A program made the translations under genes and the position numbers. From Blautia sp. (GTDB lineage: Bacteria; Bacillota; Clostridia; Lachnospirales; Lachnospiraceae): a DNA stretch of 41,773 nt. The notes under the pieces are model-generated. The model worked only from the letters and a program-made list of their open reading frames with translations, was not told the origin of the DNA and did not search any database. Location of the stretch: positions 36,649 to 78,421 of the forward strand of contig JAMPHB010000005.1 in NCBI GenBank assembly GCA_023663685.1. Direction: 5' to 3'. Positions 1 through 8,150 of this stretch are shown in pieces. Positions within the stretch are counted from its first letter, which is position 1, and each line of letters opens with the position of its first letter.

Positions 1-149
1 CCTATACGACCAGCAAGAAGACCGTTGCGACCGTCGATAAAAACGGCAAGGTGACGGCGAAGAAGGCGGGAACCGTGACCATCAAGGTAAAGGTTACCTT
101 GAAGAACGGCAAGAGCAAGACCGTCAAGGTAAAAGTCAAAGTGAAATAA
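1..149 (+). CDS. C-terminal end of Ig-like (Big_2-type) surface protein, partial
   Basis: The reading frame enters from the left edge and ends at the TAA at 147-149. The visible 48 or so residues contain the ATVDKNGKVTAKKAGTVTI pattern typical of bacterial Ig-like group 2 (Big_2) repeats: a 'V-A-T-V-D-x-x-G-x-V-T-A-x-x-A-G-T' strand pair followed by a Lys/Val-rich final strand. Such repeats are usually extracellular modules of cell-surface or secreted proteins in Clostridia, so the protein is inferred to be exported. The tail is very basic (alternating K and V) and has no sortase signal or membrane anchor. Nothing can be said about the N-terminal part, which lies outside the window. Confidence 0.8.
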   Translation, partial: YTTSKKTVATVDKNGKVTAKKAGTVTIKVKVTLKNGKSKTVKVKVKVK

Positions 150-175
150 AATAAGGAATACCTGAATAATGAGCG

Positions 176-210
176 AATGGCAGGGACATGAATGTCCCTG
201 CCATTTCTTA
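176..210 (+). terminator. Rho-independent terminator after the Ig-like gene
   Basis: A near-perfect inverted repeat, AATGGCAGGGACAT (176-189) against ATGTCCCTGCCATT (192-205), leads into a T-rich stretch (TTTCTTATATTAAT). It lies 27 bp after the stop of the Ig-like gene and before the promoter of the next operon, as expected for a terminator. The same hairpin could also work from the other strand. Confidence 0.8.
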
Positions 211-240
211 TATTAATAAAATATTTTTTGTGAAAAAAAG

Positions 241-268
241 TTGCATAAAAAATAAGTTGCGGTATAAT
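241..268 (+). promoter_or_regulatory. sigma-A type promoter of the RloA/RloB-like pair
   Basis: TTGCAT (241-246) and a perfect TATAAT (263-268) are separated by 16 bp. Transcription would start near 275. This rules out the ATG at 270 as the start of the downstream ATPase and supports the ATG at 309, which has its own GGAGG. Confidence 0.7.
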
Positions 269-308
269 AATGATAGATTGGAAAGAAAGTGATTTGGAGG
301 AATTAGCC

Positions 309-1586
309 ATGATTGTAGAAATTAGAGCCAAAAACTGTTATGCATTTGAGGAGCAAATTGCATTTTCAATGGAAGCAGATATGCGAAACAAGAAATTTGT
401 GACTAATGTTCATAAAGAAAATAATTTCAACGTACTTAAAACGGTTGGAATCTATGGACCCAACAATGCGGGAAAAACGTGTTTAATTAAGTGCATGAGA
501 GCGATAAAGAGAGTGCTTTTAAACAAGAAAAGTGGATTGCTGTCCAACATATTTACAGAGAGTGATATATGCGAGCTGGGTGTGACATTTATGCAAACCG
601 GAAGAAAGTTCTCTTATGATTTCAAATTCAATGTCAAGACAGAGGAGTATATATATGAATCATTTTCGGAGATATTCAAAGATCAGTATAATAATGAAAA
701 AGAAGTGTGCTGGCTGAAAAAAGATGCAATTAACGAATTATATGAGTGTATTGACGAGGGGGTGCAGAATACCGCGCCGTTTGTGTCAAATACTAATTTG
801 TTATGTTATGTAATAGATACAAGTAAATTCGGACATATAGATAGGATGAAACAGATTCTCGTCGAATTTGCAAAGAAGATTGACATTATCAATATGAACA
901 ATATACCTTTGCAGCACACGATTGAGCTTATGAAAAATAAAAACCAGTCGCAGAAAAAGGTTGTAGAATTTATTAAAAATGCAGATTTGTATATGGACAA
1001 TTTTGAGTTTGTTGATATGGATAAGATTCAGCTGCAGACGACAGAGGCTGACGAAAAACCGGAAGAGAGAGTACTTGATATTCCGGAGAATATTATGGAT
1101 CAGATCAGACTGGTTTCCACATATAAGGGGGTTCATGTACCAAGTATGCTGTTTGATTCTACGGGGACAAAGAAGATTGCAGCGATTGCCCGTTATGTAA
1201 TAGAGGCACTGGAGCAGGGGCGGATTCTTATCGTAGATGAGCTGGACAGCAGTATTCATTTTAAGCTTACCAGAGCAATTGTAGCTATGTTTAATAATGA
1301 ATTGAATGCAAATGCACAGATGATATTTACCGTACATGACATCAATCTTATGGATTGTAAGAAAATGTTTCGGAAGGAGCAGATTTGGTTTGTGCATAAA
1401 GATGAAGAAGGCGTATATGTATATTCACTTGCAGATTTTACGGCGCAGCAAGGGGTGAGAGACACTACAGATGTTATGGAGAAGTATAGGAAGGGCGCTC
1501 TTGGAGCGCTGCCGGATCCTGAATTGATTAAATCTCTGCTTAGCATTATGGGGAATGCCAGGGAGGAGGATGCCGATGAGAAATAA
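309..1586 (+). CDS. RloA-like AAA family ATPase (AbiL-type defence component)
   Basis: A 425-residue ABC/SMC-class AAA ATPase of the RloA/AAA_15-AAA_21 kind. The Walker A GPNNAGKT is at residues 50-57, Walker B with catalytic acid RILIVDELD at 305-313, and the switch-type TVHD at 341-344. The D-E-L-D-S-S-I-H stretch after Walker B is typical of 'OLD/RloA' ATPases. The start at 309 follows TTGGAGG; the in-frame ATG at 270 lies next to the -10 box and was rejected. The gene overlaps the RloB-like gene by 11 bp, so the two are translationally coupled. Pairs of this kind are known from phage-defence systems (AbiL and relatives), where the ATPase is thought to sense or regulate and the RloB partner acts on nucleic acid. 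The role here is inferred. The gene is clearly more AT-rich than hisC and the genes that follow, which suggests transfer. Confidence 0.8.
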   Translation: MIVEIRAKNCYAFEEQIAFSMEADMRNKKFVTNVHKENNFNVLKTVGIYGPNNAGKTCLIKCMRAIKRVLLNKKSGLLSNIFTESDICELGVTFMQTGRKFSYDFKFNVKTEEYIYESFSEIFKDQYNNEKEVCWLKKDAINELYECIDEGVQNTAPFVSNTNLLCYVIDTSKFGHIDRMKQILVEFAKKIDIINMNNIPLQHTIELMKNKNQSQKKVVEFIKNADLYMDNFEFVDMDKIQLQTTEADEKPEERVLDIPENIMDQIRLVSTYKGVHVPSMLFDSTGTKKIAAIARYVIEALEQGRILIVDELDSSIHFKLTRAIVAMFNNELNANAQMIFTVHDINLMDCKKMFRKEQIWFVHKDEEGVYVYSLADFTAQQGVRDTTDVMEKYRKGALGALPDPELIKSLLSIMGNAREEDADEK

Positions 1587-2207
1587 GCTCCCTAAGCTTT
1601 CGGATAAGCATAAAATCTGTATTATTTGTGAGGGCAGTGAAGAATATGAATATATCAAGCGGTTGAGGACATTGAAAGTATGGAGTGAGCAGTACGATAT
1701 CTCGCTGGTAAATGCTGGCGGTAATGGTAATATACCATCGAGATATCAGGATCGCTATCAGAATGTGCCTACGAGGTTATACTTGTATTCTGCGATACGG
1801 AAAGGAAGCCTTATGAGCAGTATGAAGATATTAAGCGGAAAATCAATGAATTTCATGGTATAGATAATGCTGCAGATGAAGTAGTAATATTTGGAAATCC
1901 ATGTACGCTGCAGATTATATTGAAGCATTGGACAGATGAAAATTTGAAATCCCCGGCAAAGCAGGTAAATGCTCCATTGATAAAGAAATATACGGACGTG
2001 GAGAATTACAAAGGAAGGGCTGATCAGATAAAAGACGTTATGGAGCATGTCACTAAAGAGAATTATAAGTCTATGTGCCAGAGACTGGCTGCTATGGAGA
2101 CGGACAATTCTGTTACTGGCAGTAGTAATTTTGACAAATTTATTAAGCTGTTTGAGAGTGAAGACAGTGGCTGGATTGATGAGCTTAACCGAAAGTTGGA
2201 GGACTAG
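1576..2207 (+). pseudogene. RloB-like protein, split by a one-base frameshift
   Basis: Translation from 1576 (ribosome site GGGAGGAGGA at 1561-1570) gives an RloB-type N-terminus, with ICIICEGSEEYEYIKRL at about residues 14-30, and runs to a premature TAG at 1861-1863. The homologous continuation (YEVILVFCDTERKPYEQY...) lies in another frame that is open from 1689 to the TAG at 2205-2207. The two parts join naturally near 1760-1770, where adding one base would restore a protein of about 210 residues, close to the usual RloB length. RloB proteins carry a TOPRIM-like fold (the EG...E and F-C-D-T-E elements fit) and pair with RloA-type ATPases. The break may be a true mutation, a sequencing error or, less likely, programmed frameshifting. 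The partner ATPase upstream is intact, so the module is probably inactive if the frameshift is real. Confidence 0.75.
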
Positions 2208-2268
2208 GTGATTTAGGCAGGAGAGGAAATGCCAAAAGTTAAAATTTGATTTCCCTATGCCAAGATTC

Positions 2269-2297
2269 TTTACAATTGCAGGAAAATGAGATACAGT
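2269..2297 (+). promoter_or_regulatory. possible promoter of hisC
   Basis: TTTACA (2269-2274) and TACAGT (2292-2297) are 17 bp apart in the 125-bp gap between the RloB remnant and hisC. The -10 is a weak match. It is listed because hisC differs strongly in base composition from the module before it and probably has its own promoter. Confidence 0.35.
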
Positions 2298-2332
2298 AGT
2301 TAGTGTTTACAGAAGCTATCAGGAGGTAAAGC

Positions 2333-3391
2333 ATGGGCTGGGAAGAAAATGTGCGGCGTGTTGTCCCCTATGTGCCGGGAGAACAGCCGAAGCGGACAGA
2401 TATTATCAAGCTGAATACAAACGAGAATCCTTATCCCCCGGCGCCGGGCGTGGCCGGCGTGCTGCGGGGGCTGGAGGCGGACAGGCTCCGTCTCTACCCG
2501 GATCCAGCCATCGGGGAGCTGGTGGGCGCGATCGCGGAATTTTATGGGGTAGAGGACTCGCAGGTGTTTGTGGGCGTGGGTTCGGACGATGTGCTGGCCA
2601 TGATTTTTATGACCTTTTTTAATGGAGATAAGCCGGTACTTTTTCCCGATATTACTTACTCCTTCTACGATGTGTGGGCGGAGCTGTTCCGTATCCATTA
2701 CGAGCAGCTTCCCCTGGACGGGGAGTTTCGGATTCGCCCCGGGGATTATATGCGGCCGAATGGCGGTGTGATTTTCCCCAATCCCAACGCCCCCACCGGG
2801 GAGGTTTTGCCGCTGGCAGAGATTGAAAAAATCGTGGCAGCAAATCCCGAAGTCATAGTTGTGGCGGACGAAGCGTATATTGATTTTGGGGGAGAGAGCG
2901 CCCTGCCGCTTGTCAACCGCTATGAGAATCTGATCGTGGTTCAGACCTTTTCCAAGTCACGCTCCATGGCGGGCTCGCGGATTGGCTACGCGATAAGCAG
3001 CCCAAAGGTGATCCGGTATCTGAATGCCGTCAAATACTCCTTTAATTCCTACACGATGGACAGCGTGACCATCGCGCTCGGCGTGGAGGCAATCCGTGAC
3101 CGCCGCTATTTTGAGGAGACGGTTGCAAAGGTCGTGGCGACGAGAGAGCGGGCGAAGGAGAGGCTTCGCGCCCTCGGCTTTGTCTGCGGGGATTCCCAGA
3201 GCAATTTCCTCTTTGTGAGACACCCGGACATTTCCGGCGAGGAGCTTTTTGAGGCGCTTAAGCAGGCGGGAATCTATGTGCGGCATTTTAAAAAGCCGGA
3301 GCGGATCCGGGAATATCTGCGCATCTCCATTGGCACGGAGGAGCAGATGGAGAGATTATATGCATTTTTAAAGGAGTATGCGACATGCTGA
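2333..3391 (+). CDS. hisC: Histidinol-phosphate aminotransferase
   Basis: A class II PLP-dependent aminotransferase of 352 residues. It moves the amino group from glutamate to imidazole-acetol phosphate in histidine synthesis and may also act on aromatic amino acids. The N-terminal KLNTNENPYPP motif is typical of HisC. NPNAPTG, VADEAYIDF and the PLP lysine (K208 in TFSKSRSMAGSRIGY) follow in the expected order, and the conserved SNFLFVRH and LRISIGT segments are near the C-terminus. AGGAGG sits 5 bases before the ATG. The gene is outside any his operon here and overlaps the next gene by 7 bp (ATGCTGA), so it is co-transcribed with a small membrane protein. HisC is very likely; the exact substrate range cannot be read from sequence. 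Confidence 0.93.
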   Translation: MGWEENVRRVVPYVPGEQPKRTDIIKLNTNENPYPPAPGVAGVLRGLEADRLRLYPDPAIGELVGAIAEFYGVEDSQVFVGVGSDDVLAMIFMTFFNGDKPVLFPDITYSFYDVWAELFRIHYEQLPLDGEFRIRPGDYMRPNGGVIFPNPNAPTGEVLPLAEIEKIVAANPEVIVVADEAYIDFGGESALPLVNRYENLIVVQTFSKSRSMAGSRIGYAISSPKVIRYLNAVKYSFNSYTMDSVTIALGVEAIRDRRYFEETVAKVVATRERAKERLRALGFVCGDSQSNFLFVRHPDISGEELFEALKQAGIYVRHFKKPERIREYLRISIGTEEQMERLYAFLKEYATC

Positions 3392-3849
3392 CCGATTTTC
3401 TGTGGATATTTTTTATCTCGATGGTGCCGTTAGTGGAGCTGCGGGGGGCGATTCCCGTGTCACAGCTGCGCCATCTGCCCATCGTCCCCTCCTATATCGT
3501 CTGCATCATCGGCAACATGCTTCCTGTGCCCGTCATCTATCTCTTTGCCAGAAAAGTGCTGGAGTGGGGGGCAGATAAGCCGGTAATCGGCGGCTTTTTC
3601 TCATGGTGCCTTGAGAAGGGGGAAAAGGGCGGCAAAAAGCTGCAGGATAAAGCGGGGCGCGGCCTGTTTGTGGCGCTGCTTCTCTTTGTCGGAATCCCGA
3701 TTCCGGGGACGGGCGCATGGACGGGGACGCTGGCGGCGAGTATGCTGGACATGGATTTTAAGTCTACCACGGCGGCAGTGATGCTCGGCGTGCTCCTGGC
3801 GGGCATCATTATGATGGTGCTGAGCTTTGCGGGAGTGAGTATTTTCTGA
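3385..3849 (+). CDS. Small multidrug-export-like membrane protein (COG2426 family)
   Basis: A 154-residue integral membrane protein with about four hydrophobic segments. It has the family hallmarks VPLVELRGAIP near residue 16 and a glycine/proline-rich VGIPIPGTGAWTG at about 100-112, as in the 'putative small multi-drug export protein' family (PF06695). The family name is historical; a transport substrate has not been firmly established as far as I know. These proteins resemble half of a DedA-like fold with re-entrant G/P-rich loops, which would suit a lipid or small-molecule transporter. It is translationally coupled to hisC through the ATGCTGA overlap. Confidence 0.8.
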   Translation: MLTDFLWIFFISMVPLVELRGAIPVSQLRHLPIVPSYIVCIIGNMLPVPVIYLFARKVLEWGADKPVIGGFFSWCLEKGEKGGKKLQDKAGRGLFVALLLFVGIPIPGTGAWTGTLAASMLDMDFKSTTAAVMLGVLLAGIIMMVLSFAGVSIF

Positions 3850-3902
3850 GAAAGCGATGAGTGAAAGTAAAATTTTCCCAAGCTTTGCATAAAGGAGCTG
3901 CG

Positions 3903-5189
3903 ATGAGTGAGAATAAAAACAGCCGTCCGGTCCGGTGGGACAAGCTGGACAATACGGCGCATCTCTTTCCCTCGATTGCGGGGGAGAGCCTGACGAATGT
4001 TTACCGGATCAGCGTGACGCTGACGGAGGAAATACAAAGAGAATATCTGCAGGAGGCGCTGGACATTCTGCTTCCCAAGATCGACGGCTTTAACGTGCGG
4101 CTGCGCACGGGCGTGTTCTGGTACTATTTTGAAGAGAACGGCAAAAAGGCTCCGAGGGTGCAGGAGGAGACCTATTTTCCCTGCCGTTTTATCCGTCCCA
4201 ACAAGAACCGGAGCTATCTGTTCCGGGTGAGCTATTACAAAAACCGGATCAATCTCGAGGTGTTCCATGTGCTGACGGACGGCATGGGCGGCATCAATTT
4301 TTTGCGGGAGCTGACCTATCAGTATCTGCGGCTGGTGCATGGGGAGCTGCGGGACGAGGCCGGAGATGATCTCTCGGAGGACACCGCGTTAAGCCGCGAG
4401 GACAGCTTTGTGCGCAATTACAAGAGCGCAAAGCCCAGCGGCTTTAACAAAGAAAAGGCGTATCTCATCAAAGGGGACAGGCTGCCTGCGGGAGAGTTCG
4501 GCGTGATGCATGTCTATATGCCGGTGTCGGAGCTAAAGGCCGTGGCGCACCGCTTCGGGGCGAGCCTCAACGAATATCTGGTGGCGGTGTTTGTCTTTTG
4601 CGTGTACCGGGAGCTTTTGCACGGCGTGCCGGGCGGGCAGCCGGTTCGGGTAGCGGTTCCGGTGAATCTGCGGCCTTATTTTGATTCGGATACTACAAAG
4701 AATTTTTTTGTCATGGTGTCGGCGGAGTTCAGACCCCAAAAGGAGTCCTATACCTTTGAGGAGGTGCTGTGCGGGCTGAAAGAAAGTCTGGCTTCCCAGC
4801 TCGGCAAGGAGCACCTCGAGGATTTATTCTCCTACAGCGTGTCCAACCAGCGCAATGTCTGGATGCGCCCGGTGCCTCTCTTTCTAAAGAAGCTGGCGAT
4901 GCGCTTCGTCTACACGAAATCGGCGAAGGCCAATACGACCACGATCACAAACATTGGCAATGTCCATGTGGACGAGCGTTACAAGCCCTACATTCAGATG
5001 TTCACCGCCTTTCTCGCCATGTCGAAGGGGCAGCTTTTGAAGGGGACGATCTGCTCCTACGACGATACGCTGTGCTTCACGTTCAGCTCCGTGTTCTCAG
5101 AGCCCACCGTGCAGCGGGCATTTGTGCGGAGGCTGGCGGAGGACGGGGTGACAGTATCGCTTGAGACGAACGGAGTGTATTATGAGTAA
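3903..5189 (+). CDS. Condensation/acyltransferase-fold protein (alcohol acetyltransferase-like)
   Basis: A 428-residue protein with the HxxxDG active-site motif (H122-V-L-T-D126-G127) of the condensation / alcohol acetyltransferase / wax-ester synthase fold. It has the typical two-lobe organisation, with a DTTKNFFVMVSAEFR stretch near the middle. Family enzymes join an acyl-thioester or acyl-CoA to an alcohol or amine. The start at 3903 follows AAAGGAG; the upstream in-frame GTG at 3861 has no such site. The stop overlaps the next start (ATGAGTAA, 5182-5189). With the following DUF6320 protein and the alpha/beta hydrolase it forms a tight three-gene cassette, which suggests synthesis and turnover of an ester or acylated compound at the membrane. 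The substrate is unknown. Confidence 0.7.
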   Translation: MSENKNSRPVRWDKLDNTAHLFPSIAGESLTNVYRISVTLTEEIQREYLQEALDILLPKIDGFNVRLRTGVFWYYFEENGKKAPRVQEETYFPCRFIRPNKNRSYLFRVSYYKNRINLEVFHVLTDGMGGINFLRELTYQYLRLVHGELRDEAGDDLSEDTALSREDSFVRNYKSAKPSGFNKEKAYLIKGDRLPAGEFGVMHVYMPVSELKAVAHRFGASLNEYLVAVFVFCVYRELLHGVPGGQPVRVAVPVNLRPYFDSDTTKNFFVMVSAEFRPQKESYTFEEVLCGLKESLASQLGKEHLEDLFSYSVSNQRNVWMRPVPLFLKKLAMRFVYTKSAKANTTTITNIGNVHVDERYKPYIQMFTAFLAMSKGQLLKGTICSYDDTLCFTFSSVFSEPTVQRAFVRRLAEDGVTVSLETNGVYYE

Positions 5190-5844
5190 ATGTACCAAAT
5201 GCAATGTAATCATTTTAGACGACACAGATAAATGTCCGCTGTGCCGCCATGTGCTAAAGAGAGACGGCGGGCAGAAAAATACCTACCCGGACGCGGTTCG
5301 GGTGATCAGGAAGTTTCGCTTTCTGGAAAACCTGATACTGTTTCTCTCGCTGGTGGCGGCGGCTGTGCTCTGCGGCATCAACTACATTTTTCACCGGGAT
5401 ATCCCGTGGAGCCTTGTAGCGATACTGATTCTGATTTATGGAAACGTCGTGCTGCGGCTTGCCATTCTCGGCAGATCCGGCTATATGCTAAAAGCCTTAA
5501 GCCTCACATTTCTCGCGGTGCTCATGCTGTTTTGCATCGATTACCTGACCGGCTACAGAGGCTGGTCGCTGGAGTTTGTCATGCCGAGCGGCATTCTGCT
5601 CATTGATGCGGCGATACTCATTCTTATGCTCATCAACCGGAGGAACTGGCAGAGCTATATGATGGCGCAGATCTTAATGATTCTGCTGTCCTTCCTTCCC
5701 CTTTTGCTGCTGGGGCTGGGAGTGACGCATATTCCCATCATGCCGCTCCTCGCCGCGGGAGGCTCCGTATTTTTGTTTCTCGGCACGCTGATACTCGGAG
5801 ATGTGAAAGCACGCACCGAGCTAAAGAGGAGATTTCACATCTAG
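5182..5844 (+). CDS. Zinc-ribbon membrane protein (DUF6320-like)
   Basis: A 220-residue protein that opens with a short zinc-ribbon, CTKC near residue 4 and CPLC near residue 19. About six hydrophobic helices then fill the rest, ending in a short basic tail (RTELKRRFHI). This layout matches what is annotated as DUF6320, as far as I recognise it. No catalytic motif is visible. It starts inside the stop of the acyltransferase-like gene and is followed 19 bp later by the hydrolase, so the three are one transcript. The membrane part could anchor the cassette's enzymes or move their substrate; this is inference. Confidence 0.7.
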   Translation: MSKCTKCNVIILDDTDKCPLCRHVLKRDGGQKNTYPDAVRVIRKFRFLENLILFLSLVAAAVLCGINYIFHRDIPWSLVAILILIYGNVVLRLAILGRSGYMLKALSLTFLAVLMLFCIDYLTGYRGWSLEFVMPSGILLIDAAILILMLINRRNWQSYMMAQILMILLSFLPLLLLGLGVTHIPIMPLLAAGGSVFLFLGTLILGDVKARTELKRRFHI

Positions 5845-5863
5845 TATGTAATAAGGAGCATTT

Positions 5864-6781
5864 ATGGAAAAAGAAAACGAGGCCAGCGTCAAGGGGCGGG
5901 TGATGGCCGAACTTTTAAGCCACCTGACGAACGATCTGGCAATTGGGAAAAAAATTAAGAGCGGCGAGCTGCGGAAGCGCTTAAAGGAGCCTCCATGGAT
6001 TGTCCCGGACTGTTTCAATATGACGGGCATCGATATGGGAGAGTTTTCCATGAAGCTTTTATCCCGCAAGGAAAACCCCAGAGAGGATCTCGCGATCCTG
6101 CAGCTGCACGGCGGCGGCTATACTGGGGCGGTGCGCAATTCCTACTATGTCTTCGCGGGGCTGTACAATGAGGTGAGCAATGGCTGCAATGTGCTGATCC
6201 CGGACTACCGGGTGGCGCCGGAAAATCCCTACCCGGCGGCTCTTAAGGATGCGCTGGCCTCCTACCAGTGGCTTTTGGAAAAAGGCTTTTACGGGGATCA
6301 GATTCTGCTGGCAGGAGACTCCGCCGGAGGGGGACTTGCCATATCGCTGTGCATGTACCTAAGGGACAATCATATGCCGATGCCCCGGGGCATTGTGGCC
6401 ATGTCGCCGTGGACGGATCTGACCGCCAGCGGGGAATCCTACGAGACAAACTTCGAGAAGGATCCGCTCTTTGGCAATACAAAGGACAGTCTGATTTATG
6501 TCAACGACTACGCCGGAGACCACGATAAGATGGATCCCTATATCTCCCCGCTGTTTGGTGATTTCAGGGAATTTCCGCCCATGCTTCTGCAGGTGGGCTC
6601 CATCGAGATGCTCCTGAGCGACTCCGTCTCGGTGGCGGCGAAAGCGCGCGCGCAGGGCGTGAAAGTGCGTCTGTCCGTGTACGAGGGCATGTTTCATGTG
6701 TTTCAGATGGCATATCTGAATATACCGGAGTCCAAGAGGGCATGGGCAGAGGTGGGCAAATTTATCGAGATCTTACCCTGA
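5864..6781 (+). CDS. Alpha/beta hydrolase, hormone-sensitive-lipase type esterase
   Basis: A 305-residue alpha/beta hydrolase of the HSL (bacterial esterase family IV) type. The oxyanion-hole motif H82-G-G-G is present, the nucleophile is S153 in GDSAGGG, and YRVAPENPYPAA is the typical family segment between them. A C-terminal region around GMFHVF supplies the likely catalytic histidine. These enzymes cleave carboxyl esters of short to medium acyl chains and lack a signal peptide here, so it should act in the cytoplasm. It follows the acyltransferase-like and DUF6320 genes; one enzyme may make and the other cleave the same ester. TAAGGAG lies 8 bases before the ATG. Confidence 0.85.
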   Translation: MEKENEASVKGRVMAELLSHLTNDLAIGKKIKSGELRKRLKEPPWIVPDCFNMTGIDMGEFSMKLLSRKENPREDLAILQLHGGGYTGAVRNSYYVFAGLYNEVSNGCNVLIPDYRVAPENPYPAALKDALASYQWLLEKGFYGDQILLAGDSAGGGLAISLCMYLRDNHMPMPRGIVAMSPWTDLTASGESYETNFEKDPLFGNTKDSLIYVNDYAGDHDKMDPYISPLFGDFREFPPMLLQVGSIEMLLSDSVSVAAKARAQGVKVRLSVYEGMFHVFQMAYLNIPESKRAWAEVGKFIEILP

Positions 6782-6816
6782 GGGGTTTAAGACAGCATAA
6801 CAAAAAGGAGAAAAAT

Positions 6817-8100
6817 ATGAGCGATTACAAAATCAATACCAAATGTGTACAGTCCGGCTACACGCCGGGAAACGGAGAGCCAAGGCAGATTCCCATTATC
6901 CAGTCCACGACTTTTAAGTACGATACCAGCGAGGACATGGGGAAGCTCTTTGACCTGGAGGCGTCGGGGTATTTTTACACCCGGCTCCAGAATCCGACCA
7001 ACGACTATGTGGCGGCAAAAATCGCGGAGCTCGAGGGCGGCACGGCGGCCATGCTCACCAGCTCCGGGCAGGCGGCGAACTTCTTTGCCCTTTTCAATAT
7101 CTGCGAGGCGGGAAGCCATATCGTCTCCTCCTCCTCCATCTACGGCGGAACCTTCAACCTGATTTCCGTCACGATGAAAAAGATGGGCATCGACGTTACC
7201 TTTGTATCCCCGGACTGTACTGCAGAGGAGCTTGACGCGGCATTTCAGGAAAACACGCGGGCGGTCTTTGGTGAGACCATCGCAAACCCTGCGCTGACAG
7301 TTCTGGATATCGAGAAATTCGCGCAGGCGGCGCATGGGCACGGAGTGCCGCTGATCGTGGACAATACATTTCCCACACCGGTAAACTGCCGTCCCATCGA
7401 GTGGGGGGCGGACATTGTGACCCACTCCACCACCAAGTACATGGACGGCCACGGAGCGGCTGTGGGAGGCGCAATCGTGGATTCCGGCAGATTTGACTGG
7501 ATGGCATACGCGGACAAATATCCGGGGCTCTGCACGCCGGACGAATCCTACCACGGCATCACCTATGCCGAGAAATTTGGAAAAGAAGGGGCGTTTATCA
7601 CCAAGGCGACCTCCCAGCTCATGCGTGACCTCGGCAGCATCCAGTCGCCGCAGAACGCATTTCTGCTGAACCTCGGTCTGGAATCCCTGCATGTGCGTAT
7701 GCCAAGACATGTGGAGAACGGGCTGGCCGTCGCGGAGTTTTTGGAGCAGCATCCAAAGACAGCAGCCGTCAGCTATCCGGGACTCAAAAGTGACAGGTAC
7801 TATGCGCTGGCAAAAAAATACATGCCGAACGGGGGCTGCGGCGTGGTATCCTTCGAGCTTGTGGGCGGAAGGGCAGCGGCCGAGGCGTTTATGAAGCGGC
7901 TGAAGCTTGCCGCCATCGAGACACATGTGGCAGACGCGAGAACCTGCTGCCTGAATCCGGCGACCTCCACGCACCGCCAGATGAGCGATGAGCAGCTTGC
8001 CGCCGCCGGCGTTCCCGCAGGTCTGGTCCGCATCTCCTGCGGCCTTGAGGACAAAGAGGATCTGATTGCGGACTTAGAGCAGGCGCTTGCCGCCATTTAA
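6817..8100 (+). CDS. metY: O-acetylhomoserine sulfhydrylase (aminocarboxypropyltransferase)
   Basis: A 427-residue PLP enzyme of the Cys/Met metabolism family. It replaces the acetyl group of O-acetyl-homoserine with sulfide (or methanethiol) to give homocysteine or methionine. Seen: KCVQSGYTPGNGEPRQIPI at the N-terminus (typical MetY), YTRLQNPT, TSSGQAANFFAL, and the PLP lysine K207 in HSTTKYMDGHG. The length fits MetY better than the shorter cystathionine synthases and lyases. The start at 6817 has AAAGGAG; a start further upstream would run into the hydrolase gene. It lies only 35 bp after the hydrolase and shows no T-box or SAM riboswitch in that gap. It ends at a strong bidirectional terminator. 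Confidence 0.92.
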   Translation: MSDYKINTKCVQSGYTPGNGEPRQIPIIQSTTFKYDTSEDMGKLFDLEASGYFYTRLQNPTNDYVAAKIAELEGGTAAMLTSSGQAANFFALFNICEAGSHIVSSSSIYGGTFNLISVTMKKMGIDVTFVSPDCTAEELDAAFQENTRAVFGETIANPALTVLDIEKFAQAAHGHGVPLIVDNTFPTPVNCRPIEWGADIVTHSTTKYMDGHGAAVGGAIVDSGRFDWMAYADKYPGLCTPDESYHGITYAEKFGKEGAFITKATSQLMRDLGSIQSPQNAFLLNLGLESLHVRMPRHVENGLAVAEFLEQHPKTAAVSYPGLKSDRYYALAKKYMPNGGCGVVSFELVGGRAAAEAFMKRLKLAAIETHVADARTCCLNPATSTHRQMSDEQLAAAGVPAGLVRISCGLEDKEDLIADLEQALAAI

Positions 8101-8110
8101 AGTTTATAGA

Positions 8111-8150
8111 ACAAAAAAAGGGCTGGCAGCTGCCAGCCCTTTCTCTTTCT
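8111..8150. terminator. Bidirectional terminator between metY and the ABC exporter
   Basis: The hairpin AGGGCTGGCA (8119-8128) / TGCCAGCCCT (8131-8140) is flanked by an A run on the left (8113-8119) and a T-rich stretch on the right (TTTCTCTTTCT). It therefore works for metY on the plus strand and for the exporter operon on the minus strand, whose last stop is at 8151. Confidence 0.88.

Noticed and set aside
270-308. ATG at 270 as the start of the RloA-like ATPase
   Set aside because: It follows the -10 box by one base, so transcription would start after it; 309 has GGAGG and gives the family-typical N-terminus.
6782-6816. T-box or SAM riboswitch upstream of metY
   Set aside because: The gap is 35 bp, too short, and shows no such motif.
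6787-7974. Long antisense frame (395 codons) opposite metY
   Set aside because: It lies wholly inside metY, with low-complexity composition and no ribosome site.
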